Source: Clostridia bacterium (GTDB lineage: Bacteria; Bacillota; Clostridia; Lachnospirales; Anaerotignaceae). From it: a stretch of 64,000 nt of DNA. Both the position numbers and the translations under genes were made by a program. Shown one piece after another: positions 1-8,337 of this stretch (within the stretch, counting starts at the first letter, position 1; every line of letters starts with the position of its first letter). The stretch is taken from positions 50,449 to 114,448 of the forward strand of contig CAJTDC010000008.1 in assembly GCA_910575055.1 (NCBI GenBank), in the 5' to 3' direction. The notes under the pieces are model-generated. The model was not told the DNA's origin, made no database searches, and was given only the letters and a program-made list of their open reading frames with translations.

Positions 1-433
1 TTTCTTTTAATGTTTCTACTGAAATACTAACAGATGTTGCTGTTAAAATAACACCTACAAAACACCCTTTTAATAAATCAATACCTGTCATTGCAGAAGA
101 ACGGAAAAATAACAAATATACTATTGTTCCTCCTAAAAATGGTACAATTACGCCAATTAAAGCGATGATAAAAGAAGCTTTTCCTGTTTTTTTCAACTCT
201 TCAAATTCTGTATCCAATCCCGCTTGAAACATCAGAAAAATAACACCAATTTCGGCCGCTTTCATTAAAAAATCTGTTTCTGCTAAAATATTTAAACAAC
301 CTGGTCCTAGTATAATTCCTACTGTTAAAGCTCCTACAACTTGTGGCATATGTACCTTTTGAGATAATAAGCCAAATACTTTTGTTGACAATAAAATAAT
401 TGCTGACACTAATAAAAAATGATAGGACTGCAT
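1..433 (-). CDS. Kef/CPA2-type cation:proton antiporter, N-terminal part (runs off window)
   Basis: Read on the minus strand from the ATG at 433, about 144 codons remain open to the window edge, so only the N-terminus is present. The protein starts MQSYHFLLVSAIILL and continues with hydrophobic helices. It carries the family-type stretches 'MPQVVGALTVGIILGP', 'FLMFQAGLDTE' and 'GCFVGVILTATSVS', which are typical of the CPA2 monovalent cation/proton antiporter fold in the cytoplasmic membrane. A strong AAGGAGG ribosome site lies about 8 bases upstream of the ATG. The C-terminal half, including any TrkA/RCK regulatory domain, lies outside the window, so KefB-like and NapA/GerN-like types cannot be separated. 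The gene is isolated, with about 570 bases before the IS element. Confidence 0.85.
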   Translation of the reverse strand, partial: MQSYHFLLVSAIILLSTKVFGLLSQKVHMPQVVGALTVGIILGPGCLNILAETDFLMKAAEIGVIFLMFQAGLDTEFEELKKTGKASFIIALIGVIVPFLGGTIVYLLFFRSSAMTGIDLLKGCFVGVILTATSVSISVETLKE

Positions 434-1000
434 ATCTTTTCCTCCTTTTTCATTTCTATGATTATGATGTATATCATAAAAATGTTCCTATTCACTTGTA
501 CTCATAACATACAATATCTATATTATTTACCCTTCACAATAGACATTTCATACCTGTTATACCTACAATTATTTTAGGAAATACTAAGGCATTTTTGTAT
601 TATACCACATATTGACGACCTATATAAATTTATAACATTATTTTTTTTTGAAAAAATATTATATAATATTAAAGTGATAAATGTAAAAATTGACAACAGT
701 AAAAACAAAATCTGTTTATTTTGTTTAAAAATTATATTTTTTTATTATAATTTTTGTATAGTAATTCTTTTTATTATCATTAAAACATTTATATAAAAAC
801 AACAGAGTAAAAGCACTCTCTTATAAGCATTAAAAATGTATTTTTTATATGCAGAAGTTCTGTCTATTTTATCAATTATACGTGTAATACTGATTATTTC
901 AGAATGACGAAAGTATACATAATTTCTTTTTTAGTTATGTATTCAAATACGTGAAAAGAGAATACTACAGAAATAAAAGTTAAGAGAGGAAAATTTTTAA
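434..1000. other. AT-rich intergenic region without a supported gene
   Basis: About 570 bases of very AT-rich sequence lie between the antiporter start and the IS element. It should hold the antiporter promoter, which would read leftwards. The only structured element I see is a 16-bp perfect palindrome at 463-478 (TATGAT, four bases, ATCATA), about 20 bases upstream of the antiporter ribosome site; it could be an operator. No reading frame with a credible ribosome site was found. Confidence 0.5.
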
Positions 1001-1018
1001 CTAATTTCAGCAAGAATT

Positions 1019-1039
1019 CCCCCGCCTCTTAGGTGGGGG
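1019..1039 (+). repeat. IS left-end subterminal hairpin
   Basis: CCCCCGCC at 1019-1026 pairs with GGTGGGGG at 1032-1039 around a TCTTA loop, with one G/T wobble. It lies 78 bases before tnpA and matches the right-end arm. This is the expected TnpA recognition structure at the left end. Confidence 0.8.
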
Positions 1040-1116
1040 ATGAATTGCGTTCTCATTATTGACAAACGAAAAATAATATAGTATAATCAGTCGAATAATA
1101 AAAAAATGGTGATTAT

Positions 1117-1530
1117 ATGATGAAATTAGATAGTAATGCACATTCGGTATTCAGCTTAAACTATCATTTGATACTTGTAGTAAAATATAGAAGGAAAGTA
1201 ATAAATGATGAAATATCTAATAGAGCGAAAGAAATATTTGAATATATCAGTCCTAAATATAACATAACATTACAACAATGGAATTATGATATAGACCATG
1301 TGCATATACTTTTCAAAGCACACCCTAATACAGAAATAAGTAAATTCATAAACGCATATAAAAGTGCAAGTAGTAGATTAATAAAAAAAGAATATCCACA
1401 GATTAGACAAAAGCTGTGGAAAGAATATTTTTGGAGTCAAAGTTTTTGCTTGATTTCGACAGGTGAAGCTAATATTGAAACCATAATAAAATATATAGAA
1501 AGGCAGGGGGAAAAACATGAAACAAAATAA
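1117..1530 (+). CDS. tnpA: IS200/IS605 family transposase TnpA (Y1 HUH single-strand transposase)
   Basis: This 137-residue protein has the usual length of Y1 transposases, which excise and insert single-stranded DNA circles at hairpin ends. The HUH metal site is visible as H61 and H63 in 'DIDHVHILF'. The catalytic tyrosine is Y126 in 'IIKYIERQG' near the C-terminus. Both are intact, so the enzyme may be active. The start follows the left-end hairpin by about 78 bases. The 3' end overlaps tnpB by 14 bases, a typical tnpA-tnpB arrangement. Confidence 0.93.
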   Translation: MMKLDSNAHSVFSLNYHLILVVKYRRKVINDEISNRAKEIFEYISPKYNITLQQWNYDIDHVHILFKAHPNTEISKFINAYKSASSRLIKKEYPQIRQKLWKEYFWSQSFCLISTGEANIETIIKYIERQGEKHETK

Positions 1531-2617
1531 AGCATATAAATTTAGAATCTATCCAAATGAAGAACAAAAGATAATATTTGCTAAAACTTTTGGCTGTACA
1601 AGATTTATCTACAATAAGATGTTATCCGATAAGATAGATTACTACAAACAAACGAAACAAAAATTAAATAATACTCCTGCTCAATACAAGATTGAATTTG
1701 AATGGCTTAAAGAAGTAGATAGTTTAGCACTTGCTAATGCTCAAATGAATTTACAAAAAGCTTTTACTAACTTTTTCATCAATACTAAAAGTGGATTTCC
1801 AAAATTTAAGTGTAAGCATAAAAATAAAAAAAGTTACACTACAAATAATCAAAGAAATACTATCACTTTAGAAAATGGTTTTCTAAAGTTACCAAAATTA
1901 GTGTATTTAGTAAAAGTAAAGCAACATAGACAAATACCTAAAGATTATAAAATAAAATCTGTGACAATAAGCCAAACTCCAAGTGAAAAATATTATGCAA
2001 GTATTCTATGTGAGTATGATAATCAAATACAAACAATAGAACCTAAAACCTTTTTAGGTTTAGATTTTTCTATGAAAGAATTATACGTTGCAAGTGATGA
2101 AACTTCAGCAGACTATCCAAGGTATTTTAGAAAATCTCAAGAAAAGTTAGCAAGGGAGCAGAGAAAACTCTCAAGATGTGTAATAGGTAGCAAGAACAGA
2201 GCCAAACAAGGCTTAAAAGTTGCTAAATTACATGAAAAAGTATCTAATCAAAGAAAAGATTTCTTACATAAACTATCGAGGCAGATAGCCAATGCCTATG
2301 ATTGTATATGTATTGAAGATTTAGATATGAAAGCTATGTCACAAGCATTAAATTTTGGGAAATCTGTTGCTGACAATGGATGGGGTATATTTACCACATT
2401 TCTAAAATATAAACTTGAAAATTTAGGAAAACAACTGATTAAAATAGATAGATGGTTTCCAAGTTCAAAAACTTGTAGTAATTGCAATCATATCAAGGAA
2501 GATTTATCACTAAATGATAGAATATATCATTGTGATTGCTGTGGTATTACTATCAATCGTGATTACAATGCAAGTATAAATATTAGAAATCAAGGTATAA
2601 AGTTAGTAATATCTTAG
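1517..2617 (+). CDS. tnpB: RNA-guided nuclease TnpB of the IS605 element
   Basis: TnpB is the RuvC nuclease ancestral to Cas12. It uses an omega RNA made from the element's right end to cut DNA at the empty donor site. At 366 residues it is near the usual length. The split RuvC centre is complete: D183 in 'FLGLDFS', E267 in 'CICIEDLD', and D349 in 'NRDYNAS'. The zinc ribbon is C320-C323 with C339-C342. The N-terminal wedge/REC part begins 'KAYKFRIYPNEEQK'. An AGGCAGGGGG ribosome site lies within the tnpA end, so the two are probably co-translated. The frame runs without interruption to about 120 bases before the right end. No degenerated residue was seen, so it should be functional. Confidence 0.94.
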   Translation: MKQNKAYKFRIYPNEEQKIIFAKTFGCTRFIYNKMLSDKIDYYKQTKQKLNNTPAQYKIEFEWLKEVDSLALANAQMNLQKAFTNFFINTKSGFPKFKCKHKNKKSYTTNNQRNTITLENGFLKLPKLVYLVKVKQHRQIPKDYKIKSVTISQTPSEKYYASILCEYDNQIQTIEPKTFLGLDFSMKELYVASDETSADYPRYFRKSQEKLAREQRKLSRCVIGSKNRAKQGLKVAKLHEKVSNQRKDFLHKLSRQIANAYDCICIEDLDMKAMSQALNFGKSVADNGWGIFTTFLKYKLENLGKQLIKIDRWFPSSKTCSNCNHIKEDLSLNDRIYHCDCCGITINRDYNASINIRNQGIKLVIS

Positions 2618-2739
2618 AATATTATATTACAGAAACCGTGGGACACACGGGGTTAGCTCGCTTATGCTTAGTACATTGGTACTATCGAACGAGAAGCCCC
2701 CGCCTCTATGCGTTAGCATAGGCGGTGGGAGTATGTCAC
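2560..2739 (+). ncRNA. Probable omega (reRNA) guide RNA of TnpB
   Basis: The stretch from the end of tnpB to the right end folds as expected for a TnpB scaffold. CCGTG/CACGG (2636-2650) and TAGTAC/GTACTA (2669-2684) form hairpins. CTCG (2657-2660) can pair with CGAG (2690-2693), and the terminal IS hairpin follows at 2697-2729. By family precedent the RNA overlaps the tnpB 3' end and reads past the right end. The guide would then be the flanking bases from about 2740 on, beginning TATCTGTAGTAAAA. The 5' limit is a guess. Confidence 0.6.
2697..2729 (+). repeat. IS right-end subterminal hairpin
   Basis: CCCCCGCC at 2697-2704 pairs with GGCGGTGGG at 2721-2729. An inner TATGC/GCATA stem closes on a GTTA loop, with a two-base bulge. 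The arm matches the left-end hairpin and also forms the 3' end of the predicted omega RNA. Confidence 0.75.
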
Positions 2740-2809
2740 TATCTGTAGTAAAAATAAAATGTCCAATGTGTGGGCTTATAGAAAATATATTCTTTTCTAA
2801 CACAATAAA

Positions 2810-2850
2810 AAAGACACCTGTTAGACCATAGGTGTCCTTCTTTATTTCAT
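2810..2850. terminator. Rho-independent terminator-like hairpin downstream of the IS
   Basis: GACACCT and AGGTGTC form a 7-bp stem with a 10-base loop, with an A run before it and a T-rich run after it. It could end transcripts leaving the IS. A second perfect hairpin follows at about 2858-2884 (ATTAATCTCAT / ATGAGATTAAT). Confidence 0.6.
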
Positions 2851-2890
2851 TAATCTCATTCTATATGAGATTAATGCAAATTATATATTA

Positions 2891-2935
2891 GTGAACTACC
2901 CATTGTCTAAAGCTAATGGGATTGCGGTCGCACTA
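2891..2935. repeat. Possible remnant of a second IS200/IS605-type end
   Basis: GTGAACTACCCATT at 2891-2904 is followed eight bases after its CCCATT arm ends... by AATGGG at 2915-2920. The 'AACTACCCA...TGGG' arrangement is common at subterminal hairpins of tnpB-type elements. No transposase gene is attached, so this is a decayed or solo end at best, or metA's downstream hairpin. Confidence 0.35.
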
Positions 2936-2956
2936 TTTCAATTTTCTTTAAATCCC

Positions 2957-3910
2957 TTATTTTATTGAATTAAAAGGGATATATTCAGGAGTTCCATCTA
3001 CTCTTTCAATTTCAAAAGGTGTTACTTGATAAACATAATAATTTAACCAATTAGAAAATAATAAATTACTATGACTTTTCCAAGTTACAACAGGTTGTTT
3101 ATTTGGGTCATCATTTTCAAAATAATGCTTTGGAAAAGGTACATCATTCCTTTTTCCTAAATCTCTTACATATTCCTCTTTTAATGTAAGAGGGTCATAT
3201 TCAGAATGTCCCATAACAAAAATACGACTACCGTGACGAGAAGAAGCAATGTATAATCCTGCTTCTTCTGACGCAGAAAGTACTTCTAATTTTGGCTCTT
3301 TATAAATATCTTCTAATTTTACCTCTGTATGGCGAGAATGAGGAGCATAAAATTCATCATCAAATCCTCTCACTAAATCAGCACTTTTTACACGTACTGT
3401 ATGTGGAAAAACACCAAACATTTTTTCACATAAAGTATGTTTTTGTATACCATAATGATAATAAAGACCTGCTTGTGCTCCCCAACAGATATGTAGAGTA
3501 GATGTCACATTTGTTCTTGACCATTCCATAATCTCCTTTAGTTCTTCCCAATAGTTTACTTCTTCAAAAGGTAAATCTTCCACTGGTGCTCCTGTGATAA
3601 TCATACCATCTAATTTTTTATGTTTTATTTCATCAAAACTATGATAAAAACTTTTTAAATGTTCTGGAGCTGTATTTTTTGTTTGGTGATTTTTAGGAAA
3701 CAATAATGTAATATTAATTTGTAATGGTGTATTTCCTAAAAGACGCAGTAGTTGTGTTTCTGTTGTTTCTTTTAATGGCATTAAATTCAGTATAGCAATT
3801 TCTAAAGGTCGTATGTCTTGGTGAAAGGCTCTTTCTTCTCCCATTACAAATATATGCTCTTTTTCCAATATTTCTTTTGCTGGTAAATTGTCTGGTATTC
3901 TAATTGGCAT
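2957..3910 (-). CDS. metA: Homoserine O-acetyltransferase (MetA family)
   Basis: This enzyme activates homoserine for methionine synthesis. The 317-residue protein has full family length. The catalytic cysteine is C142 in 'HICWGAQAG', and the H235-x-E237 pair sits in 'MGHSEYDP'. Residue 111 is glutamate in 'GAPVEDLP'. In studied MetA enzymes E111 goes with acetyl-CoA use and glycine with succinyl-CoA, so acetyltransferase is the better name although databases often say succinyltransferase. The ATG follows a GGAGG-type ribosome site. The gene is alone behind a methionine T-box leader, so it should be induced when charged tRNA-Met runs low. Confidence 0.93.
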   Translation of the reverse strand: MPIRIPDNLPAKEILEKEHIFVMGEERAFHQDIRPLEIAILNLMPLKETTETQLLRLLGNTPLQINITLLFPKNHQTKNTAPEHLKSFYHSFDEIKHKKLDGMIITGAPVEDLPFEEVNYWEELKEIMEWSRTNVTSTLHICWGAQAGLYYHYGIQKHTLCEKMFGVFPHTVRVKSADLVRGFDDEFYAPHSRHTEVKLEDIYKEPKLEVLSASEEAGLYIASSRHGSRIFVMGHSEYDPLTLKEEYVRDLGKRNDVPFPKHYFENDDPNKQPVVTWKSHSNLLFSNWLNYYVYQVTPFEIERVDGTPEYIPFNSIK

Positions 3911-3942
3911 TTTTATTTTCCTCCTATATTTTTAATAATAAT

Positions 3943-4218
3943 AAAAAAAGCCTTCACAGGATTTCTCCTATGAAGGCGTATTAACGCTGTACCACTTCAC
4001 TTCATTTTCTGAAAAAAACAGAAAACCTCATTTCAGTACGTCCTTTTTATAAAGGATAATACCGTTTCGCTGTAACAGGCGAACCTGTTGTAGCCTAGAC
4101 CTAAAAGGTTTCGGTACACCATTCAAGAGCCATTTTCAGCACTGTTTCTTCTGCCTTTTCCCACCATATTTCAAGGCTCTCTGAAAGATTTCACAAGCTT
4201 ACTTTCTCCATCATTACG
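3943..4218 (-). promoter_or_regulatory. T-box leader, methionine specifier, in front of metA
   Basis: Read on the minus strand, the leader has the stem I region and then 'GAAAATGGCTCTTGA'. An ATG specifier (4131-4133) sits in the position normally read by the tRNA anticodon, giving Met specificity. The T-box sequence TGGTACAGCG (about 3984-3996) follows. The terminator is GCCTTCATAGGA with its complement (3950-3977) and a run of seven T at 3943-3949. The competing antiterminator would use the TGGTACAGCG region. This agrees with metA as the only downstream gene. Exact stem I boundaries were not folded by program. Confidence 0.88.
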
Positions 4219-4228
4219 TTTAAAATTT

Positions 4229-4257
4229 ATTTTAATACAATTTTTTAAATTTGTCAA
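4229..4257 (-). promoter_or_regulatory. Promoter of the metA T-box transcript
   Basis: On the minus strand TTGACA (4252-4257) and TAAAAT (4229-4234) are 17 bases apart. This is a near-consensus sigma-A promoter just upstream of the T-box leader. Confidence 0.75.
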
Positions 4258-4369
4258 TTCCCTTGTTTTAAAAATTCCTCTTTAGTAGTATATTGCATAT
4301 AAAAACAAATAGTATTAAAATTAGAACTATAAATCAAAATTTACACTATTTGAATTGAGGTGTTTCACA

Positions 4370-5053
4370 TTGGATTATAAGCAATTTATTACAGAAATTC
4401 AAAAATACTGGAATTTATATAGTAAAGGACTGAAAAAACAAGCAAATTACTCTTTATTTGAATTTACTAAGTATTTTAAATCATATGTTACTAAAAGTGA
4501 AGCAGATAATATACTATTTCAGTTTTGTAAAGAATATATTGATGAAGTAAAATTTCCTGACACTAATTTGCCATTTCAAATAAGAGAACTGCTTAATCAC
4601 TATTTCTTTCAAGAATGCAAAAAAAATAAAATGCCCCAAATGCGATGGGCATTTCAAATTTTTGGAGAGTATTATAATACATATGATACTAATTATGAAA
4701 ATAATACATATAACATATTAGAACAAGCATATAAACATAAACAGTGTGACCCAAAAACAGTTGAGCTTTACTTTAATGAACAGCTAAAGTATTTATGGTG
4801 GGGACAGCACCACTTTCCAGAATATTGCACAATTAGCAATTCTGACTTTGAACATACTATATATATTGCAAATAAAATTCTTTCAGAAAAGTCAGTTGCT
4901 CCATCACTTATAGCAGAATTGGAATATTATATAAAATTATATAATATTTATTTTATGTGGGAAAGAAATGGTAAAACAGATGATTTTTATAAATTATGTA
5001 ACACTAAAGGAATAGAATATCAAAAAACGATTGTATTTTATTACAAAAAGTAA
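4370..5053 (+). CDS. Unknown helical protein, 227 residues
   Basis: I do not recognise this protein. It is likely soluble, largely helical and rich in tyrosine, tryptophan and charged residues, with no signal peptide or membrane segment. A TTG at 4370 is preferred as start because GAGGTG lies seven bases before it. A TTG at 4355 would need an N-terminus in front of that site. The C-terminal half contains 'LKYLWWGQHHFPEY', an aromatic stretch that may help a profile search. The gene stands alone, convergent with topB, and is followed by a clear terminator. Confidence 0.7.
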   Translation: MDYKQFITEIQKYWNLYSKGLKKQANYSLFEFTKYFKSYVTKSEADNILFQFCKEYIDEVKFPDTNLPFQIRELLNHYFFQECKKNKMPQMRWAFQIFGEYYNTYDTNYENNTYNILEQAYKHKQCDPKTVELYFNEQLKYLWWGQHHFPEYCTISNSDFEHTIYIANKILSEKSVAPSLIAELEYYIKLYNIYFMWERNGKTDDFYKLCNTKGIEYQKTIVFYYKK

Positions 5054-5055
5054 AA

Positions 5056-5083
5056 CTACCAAAAGTAATATACCTTTTGGTAG
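5056..5083. terminator. Bidirectional terminator after the 4370 gene and topB
   Basis: CTACCAAAAG (5056-5065) pairs with CTTTTGGTAG (5074-5083), followed by a short T-rich run. It lies between two converging genes. Confidence 0.75.
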
Positions 5084-5123
5084 CTTTACTTGCTGCAAAT
5101 ATTTTTACATAGTTTCCATTATA

Positions 5124-7262
5124 TTATGTATTTGTTTTGTTAAAATCCATTATTTCCAATCTTCCTGAATTATCTGGGCTTAATATTAATGTTGCTTTTC
5201 CTTTTTCTCTTGTTTGGGGCAATGTAACAGAAACAGATTTTACTTTTCTTTCTGTTAATAACTTTTTAATCATACTGTCTTTTAATGTAATACCATACAA
5301 TTCTACACTATTTTTCCATATTGTAAATTTGCAGTCATTTTTCCATTCACTACAATAATAAGCTTTTGTATTTTCCAGTATAGTACCTTTTTGACAGAGA
5401 GGACAATTTCCTAATTTTTTTATTTTGTTTTTTTCTTTTTTTATTTCTTTTTCAAATATGACAGTTTCATTTTTATTTTCAGATGCTTCTATTAAAAAAT
5501 AAACATATTTTTTAATACTTGTCATAAATTTTTCATCTGTCATTTTTCCTTTTGAAATAGAATACAATCCTTTTTCCCATTTTCCTGTGGTTTGAGGAGA
5601 TTTTAATTGTTCTGGTACAATTTCTATCAATTTCATCCCTTTTTCAGTGGGCACAAGTGTTTTTCCCTTTCTTTCAATATAACCTACTGTAAGCAATCTT
5701 TCTATAATGGCTGCTCTTGTAGCAGGTGTTCCTAATCCATTTTCTTTCATTTGTTCTTTTAGTGCTTCATCTTCTACAAAACGACCTGCATTTTCCATAG
5801 CAGAAAGCAAACTACTGTCAGTATAAAATGCTGGAGGTTGTGTTTTCTTTTTATTGCATTTTAGTTGTTTTACAGTTACTTGTTGCCCTTTTTTTAATTC
5901 TGGCAATGTTTCCTCTTTTTTATTTTCCTTTTTTTTCAAATCTAATGCTTTATATATTGCTGTCCAGCCTTGTTGCAATATTGTTGTACCCTTTGATATA
6001 AAATGTTCTTGTTCTATCACAGTAATAACTTTTGTTATTTTATAAATATACTGCTCATAAAATACAGACAAAAAACGAATAACAATCGTATTATATACCT
6101 TTTTTTGTTCTTCTGTTAAATTTTCATAGTTAATTTTTGCATCTGTAGGTATAATGGCATGATGGTCTGTTACTTTACTATTATCAATAATACGTTTTCC
6201 TAAAGGCAATGTTTCTAATGATAATATTTGTTTTGCATATTCATTATAACGCTCTATTTCTCCTAATTTTTTCAATACTTTATTGATATTTGATTTCATA
6301 TCATCACTTAAATATCTGCTGTCTGTACGAGGATATGTAATTGCTTTTTTTGTTTCATATAAGCTTTGTGCTATAGAAAGTGTTTTTTGTGCAGAAAATC
6401 CAAATTTCTTATTACAATCTCTTTGTAATTCTGTTAAATCATAAAGCAATGGAGGAGGTAATTTTTTTTGTTCTTCTTCTATATTTGAAATAATTCCCTT
6501 TTTTCCTTTTACTTTTTTAATAATTTCTTCTGCTTGTTCCAATTTTTTTATTTTTGTTTCTGTTTCTTTTTTATCAAACCAAATTCCTTTAAAATTTTCA
6601 TATGTTACTTCTACTTCATAATAAATTTCTGGTACAAAATCATTAATTTCTTTTTGTCTTTGCACCATAATAGCAAGTGTAGGTGTTTGTACCCTTCCTA
6701 TACTTAACAAAGCATTATATTGTAATGTATATGCTCTTGTTGCATTCATACCTACAAGCCAATCTGCTTCTGCACGACATTTTGCAGAAATATACAAATT
6801 ATCATATTCTTTACCGTTTTTTAATTTTGAAAAACCTTCTTTTATTGCAATATCTGTCATACTAGAAATCCATAATCTTTGAAATGGTTTTTTGCACTTT
6901 ACAATATCATAAATATATCGAAATATGAGTTCTCCCTCTCTACCACTATCTGTGGCACAAATTAAACTATCTACTTCTTTACTATTCATCAACTTTTTTA
7001 ATATTTTTAACTGAGGTGCTGTTTTTTTTATTATTTTTAATTTCATTTGTTCTGGCAATATAGGTAATGTTTCTTTTTTCCATTTTTTATATTTATCGTC
7101 ATATTCTTCAGGGTCTGCTAATGTCACTAAATGTCCTATTGCCCAACAAACAATATATTTTTGTCCATATAAAAATCCTTCTCCTTTTTGTTTGCACTGT
7201 AAAACACGTGCAATATCTCTTGCTACAGAAGGCTTTTCTGCAATTACTAATATTTTGCCCAT
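5124..7262 (-). CDS. topB: DNA topoisomerase III
   Basis: This type IA topoisomerase relaxes and decatenates DNA through a 5'-phosphotyrosine link. With the start at 7262 the protein is 712 residues and begins MGKILVIAEKPS (Toprim, E9). The Toprim acidic motif is near residue 105 ('ATDSGREGE'). 'SIGRVQTPTLAIM' lies near 187-199, and the active tyrosine is Y310 in 'KAITYPRTDSRY'. The C-terminus has one four-cysteine zinc ribbon (C-x2-C near 'CPLCQKG', then two more cysteines) and a short extra domain. The 7262 ATG is preferred because GGAGGAG sits just upstream; an in-frame extension of 25 codons has no ribosome site. Firmicute TopB copies occur both on chromosomes and on mobile elements. Nothing nearby suggests a conjugative element. 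Confidence 0.95.
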   Translation of the reverse strand: MGKILVIAEKPSVARDIARVLQCKQKGEGFLYGQKYIVCWAIGHLVTLADPEEYDDKYKKWKKETLPILPEQMKLKIIKKTAPQLKILKKLMNSKEVDSLICATDSGREGELIFRYIYDIVKCKKPFQRLWISSMTDIAIKEGFSKLKNGKEYDNLYISAKCRAEADWLVGMNATRAYTLQYNALLSIGRVQTPTLAIMVQRQKEINDFVPEIYYEVEVTYENFKGIWFDKKETETKIKKLEQAEEIIKKVKGKKGIISNIEEEQKKLPPPLLYDLTELQRDCNKKFGFSAQKTLSIAQSLYETKKAITYPRTDSRYLSDDMKSNINKVLKKLGEIERYNEYAKQILSLETLPLGKRIIDNSKVTDHHAIIPTDAKINYENLTEEQKKVYNTIVIRFLSVFYEQYIYKITKVITVIEQEHFISKGTTILQQGWTAIYKALDLKKKENKKEETLPELKKGQQVTVKQLKCNKKKTQPPAFYTDSSLLSAMENAGRFVEDEALKEQMKENGLGTPATRAAIIERLLTVGYIERKGKTLVPTEKGMKLIEIVPEQLKSPQTTGKWEKGLYSISKGKMTDEKFMTSIKKYVYFLIEASENKNETVIFEKEIKKEKNKIKKLGNCPLCQKGTILENTKAYYCSEWKNDCKFTIWKNSVELYGITLKDSMIKKLLTERKVKSVSVTLPQTREKGKATLILSPDNSGRLEIMDFNKTNT

Positions 7263-7398
7263 TTTATTCTCCTCCTTGCCTTTTGTTAATGCCATAATAT
7301 CACTTTGCTGCTTTTTATGCAAATAGAATGATAGCATTGACAGTTATGTCTATTACTTATAAAATAAATAACATAAACAACATTTTAGGAGGTGCTTT

Positions 7399-8280
7399 AT
7401 GCCCAATTATAAACTTTTTTCAGATAGTTCCTGTGATTTGCCTATCTCTTATGTACAACAATATGATATTGGTATTATTCCTTATTCTGTTTCATTGGGC
7501 GATGAAACATATTACAAAGAAATTTCAGAACTAAAAACAGAAGATTTTTATAAAAAAATAGTAGATGAAAATATTTTTCCTAAAACATCATTACCTTCCA
7601 TACAAGACTACATCAATGCTTTTACACCAGCATTAGAAAATGGTAAAGATATTATTTGTATTTGTTTAAGTTCCAAATTTAGCGGTTCTTTTCAAAGTGC
7701 ACTCAATGCCAAAAACATTTTATTAGAAAACTATACTAACAGAAACATTGCAGTAATAGACTCTCGTCAAGCAACGGGAGGACAAGGACTTTTACTTTAT
7801 GAAATGGCACAAATGCAATCTGCTGACTATCCCTTTGAAAAAGTAATTCATTTTGCAGAATGTTTACGTGATACAGCAAAAATTAATTTTACAGTAGAAA
7901 ATTTAGAATATCTTCAAAAAGGTGGTCGTATTGGGAAAGCAAGTGCATTAGCGGGTACTATATTAAATATAAAGCCTATTATCGTTATGGCAAATGGAGA
8001 ATTAAGTCCTGCTGGAAAAGTAAGAGGATTTAAAAAAGCTGTAAAAACCATTATAGATATGACAGAAAAAGAAATTGGTTCTGAAGCAAAAAAATATCAA
8101 ATTTGTATTGTTTCTGCTCAAAATATGGACAAAGCTATAGAATTAAAACAAACATTACAGCAATGTAATCATTGTTATGATATACTGGATATTCCCTTTC
8201 AAGTAGGCGTTACAATAGGTTCTCACGCTGGACCTACTGCATTGGGTATCTGTTATATTAAAAAATATGATTTTTTATAA
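7399..8280 (+). CDS. DegV family fatty-acid-binding protein
   Basis: The 293-residue protein belongs to the DegV family. These bind a fatty acid, and some act as FakB, which hands it to the kinase FakA for phospholipid synthesis. The N-terminal motif is 'FSDSSCDLP'. 'LSSKFSGSFQSA' near residue 95 and 'VENLEYLQKGGRIGKASALAG' split over the lid region are family hallmarks. It starts at an ATG behind AGGAGG. No fakA is nearby. It is a single gene ending at a terminator. Confidence 0.9.
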   Translation: MPNYKLFSDSSCDLPISYVQQYDIGIIPYSVSLGDETYYKEISELKTEDFYKKIVDENIFPKTSLPSIQDYINAFTPALENGKDIICICLSSKFSGSFQSALNAKNILLENYTNRNIAVIDSRQATGGQGLLLYEMAQMQSADYPFEKVIHFAECLRDTAKINFTVENLEYLQKGGRIGKASALAGTILNIKPIIVMANGELSPAGKVRGFKKAVKTIIDMTEKEIGSEAKKYQICIVSAQNMDKAIELKQTLQQCNHCYDILDIPFQVGVTIGSHAGPTALGICYIKKYDFL

Positions 8281-8296
8281 AAATGTTATAACAAAT

Positions 8297-8330
8297 AGGA
8301 AGTATTCCGTTCAAAAATAGAATACTTCCT
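8297..8330. terminator. Bidirectional terminator between degV-like gene and DUF4397 gene
   Basis: AGGAAGTATTC (8297-8307) pairs with GAATACTTCCT (8320-8330). A/T runs lie on both sides, between converging genes. Confidence 0.75.
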
Positions 8331-8337
8331 AAATTTT

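Larger units (their letters stand above)
1001..2739 (+). mobile_element. IS200/IS605-family insertion sequence with tnpA and tnpB
   Basis: A complete-looking element carries an HUH Y1 transposase gene followed by an overlapping tnpB. Subterminal single-strand hairpins are present at both ends. The left hairpin is 1019-1039 (CCCCCGCC, loop TCTTA, GGTGGGGG). The right one is about 2697-2729 (CCCCCGCC, then a TATGC/GCATA inner stem, GGCGGTGGG). Both ends share the CCCCCGCC arm, as expected when one TnpA dimer recognises both. There are no terminal inverted repeats or target duplications, as expected for this family. The outer limits are inferred: the left near TTTAAC around 1000 and the right near GTCAC at 2739. 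They could be off by several bases. The element sits between the antiporter and metA and disrupts no visible gene. Confidence 0.85.

Noticed and set aside
830..910. Tiny plus-strand frame of about 23 codons before the IS
   Set aside because: No ribosome site and no family; likely chance in AT-rich DNA.
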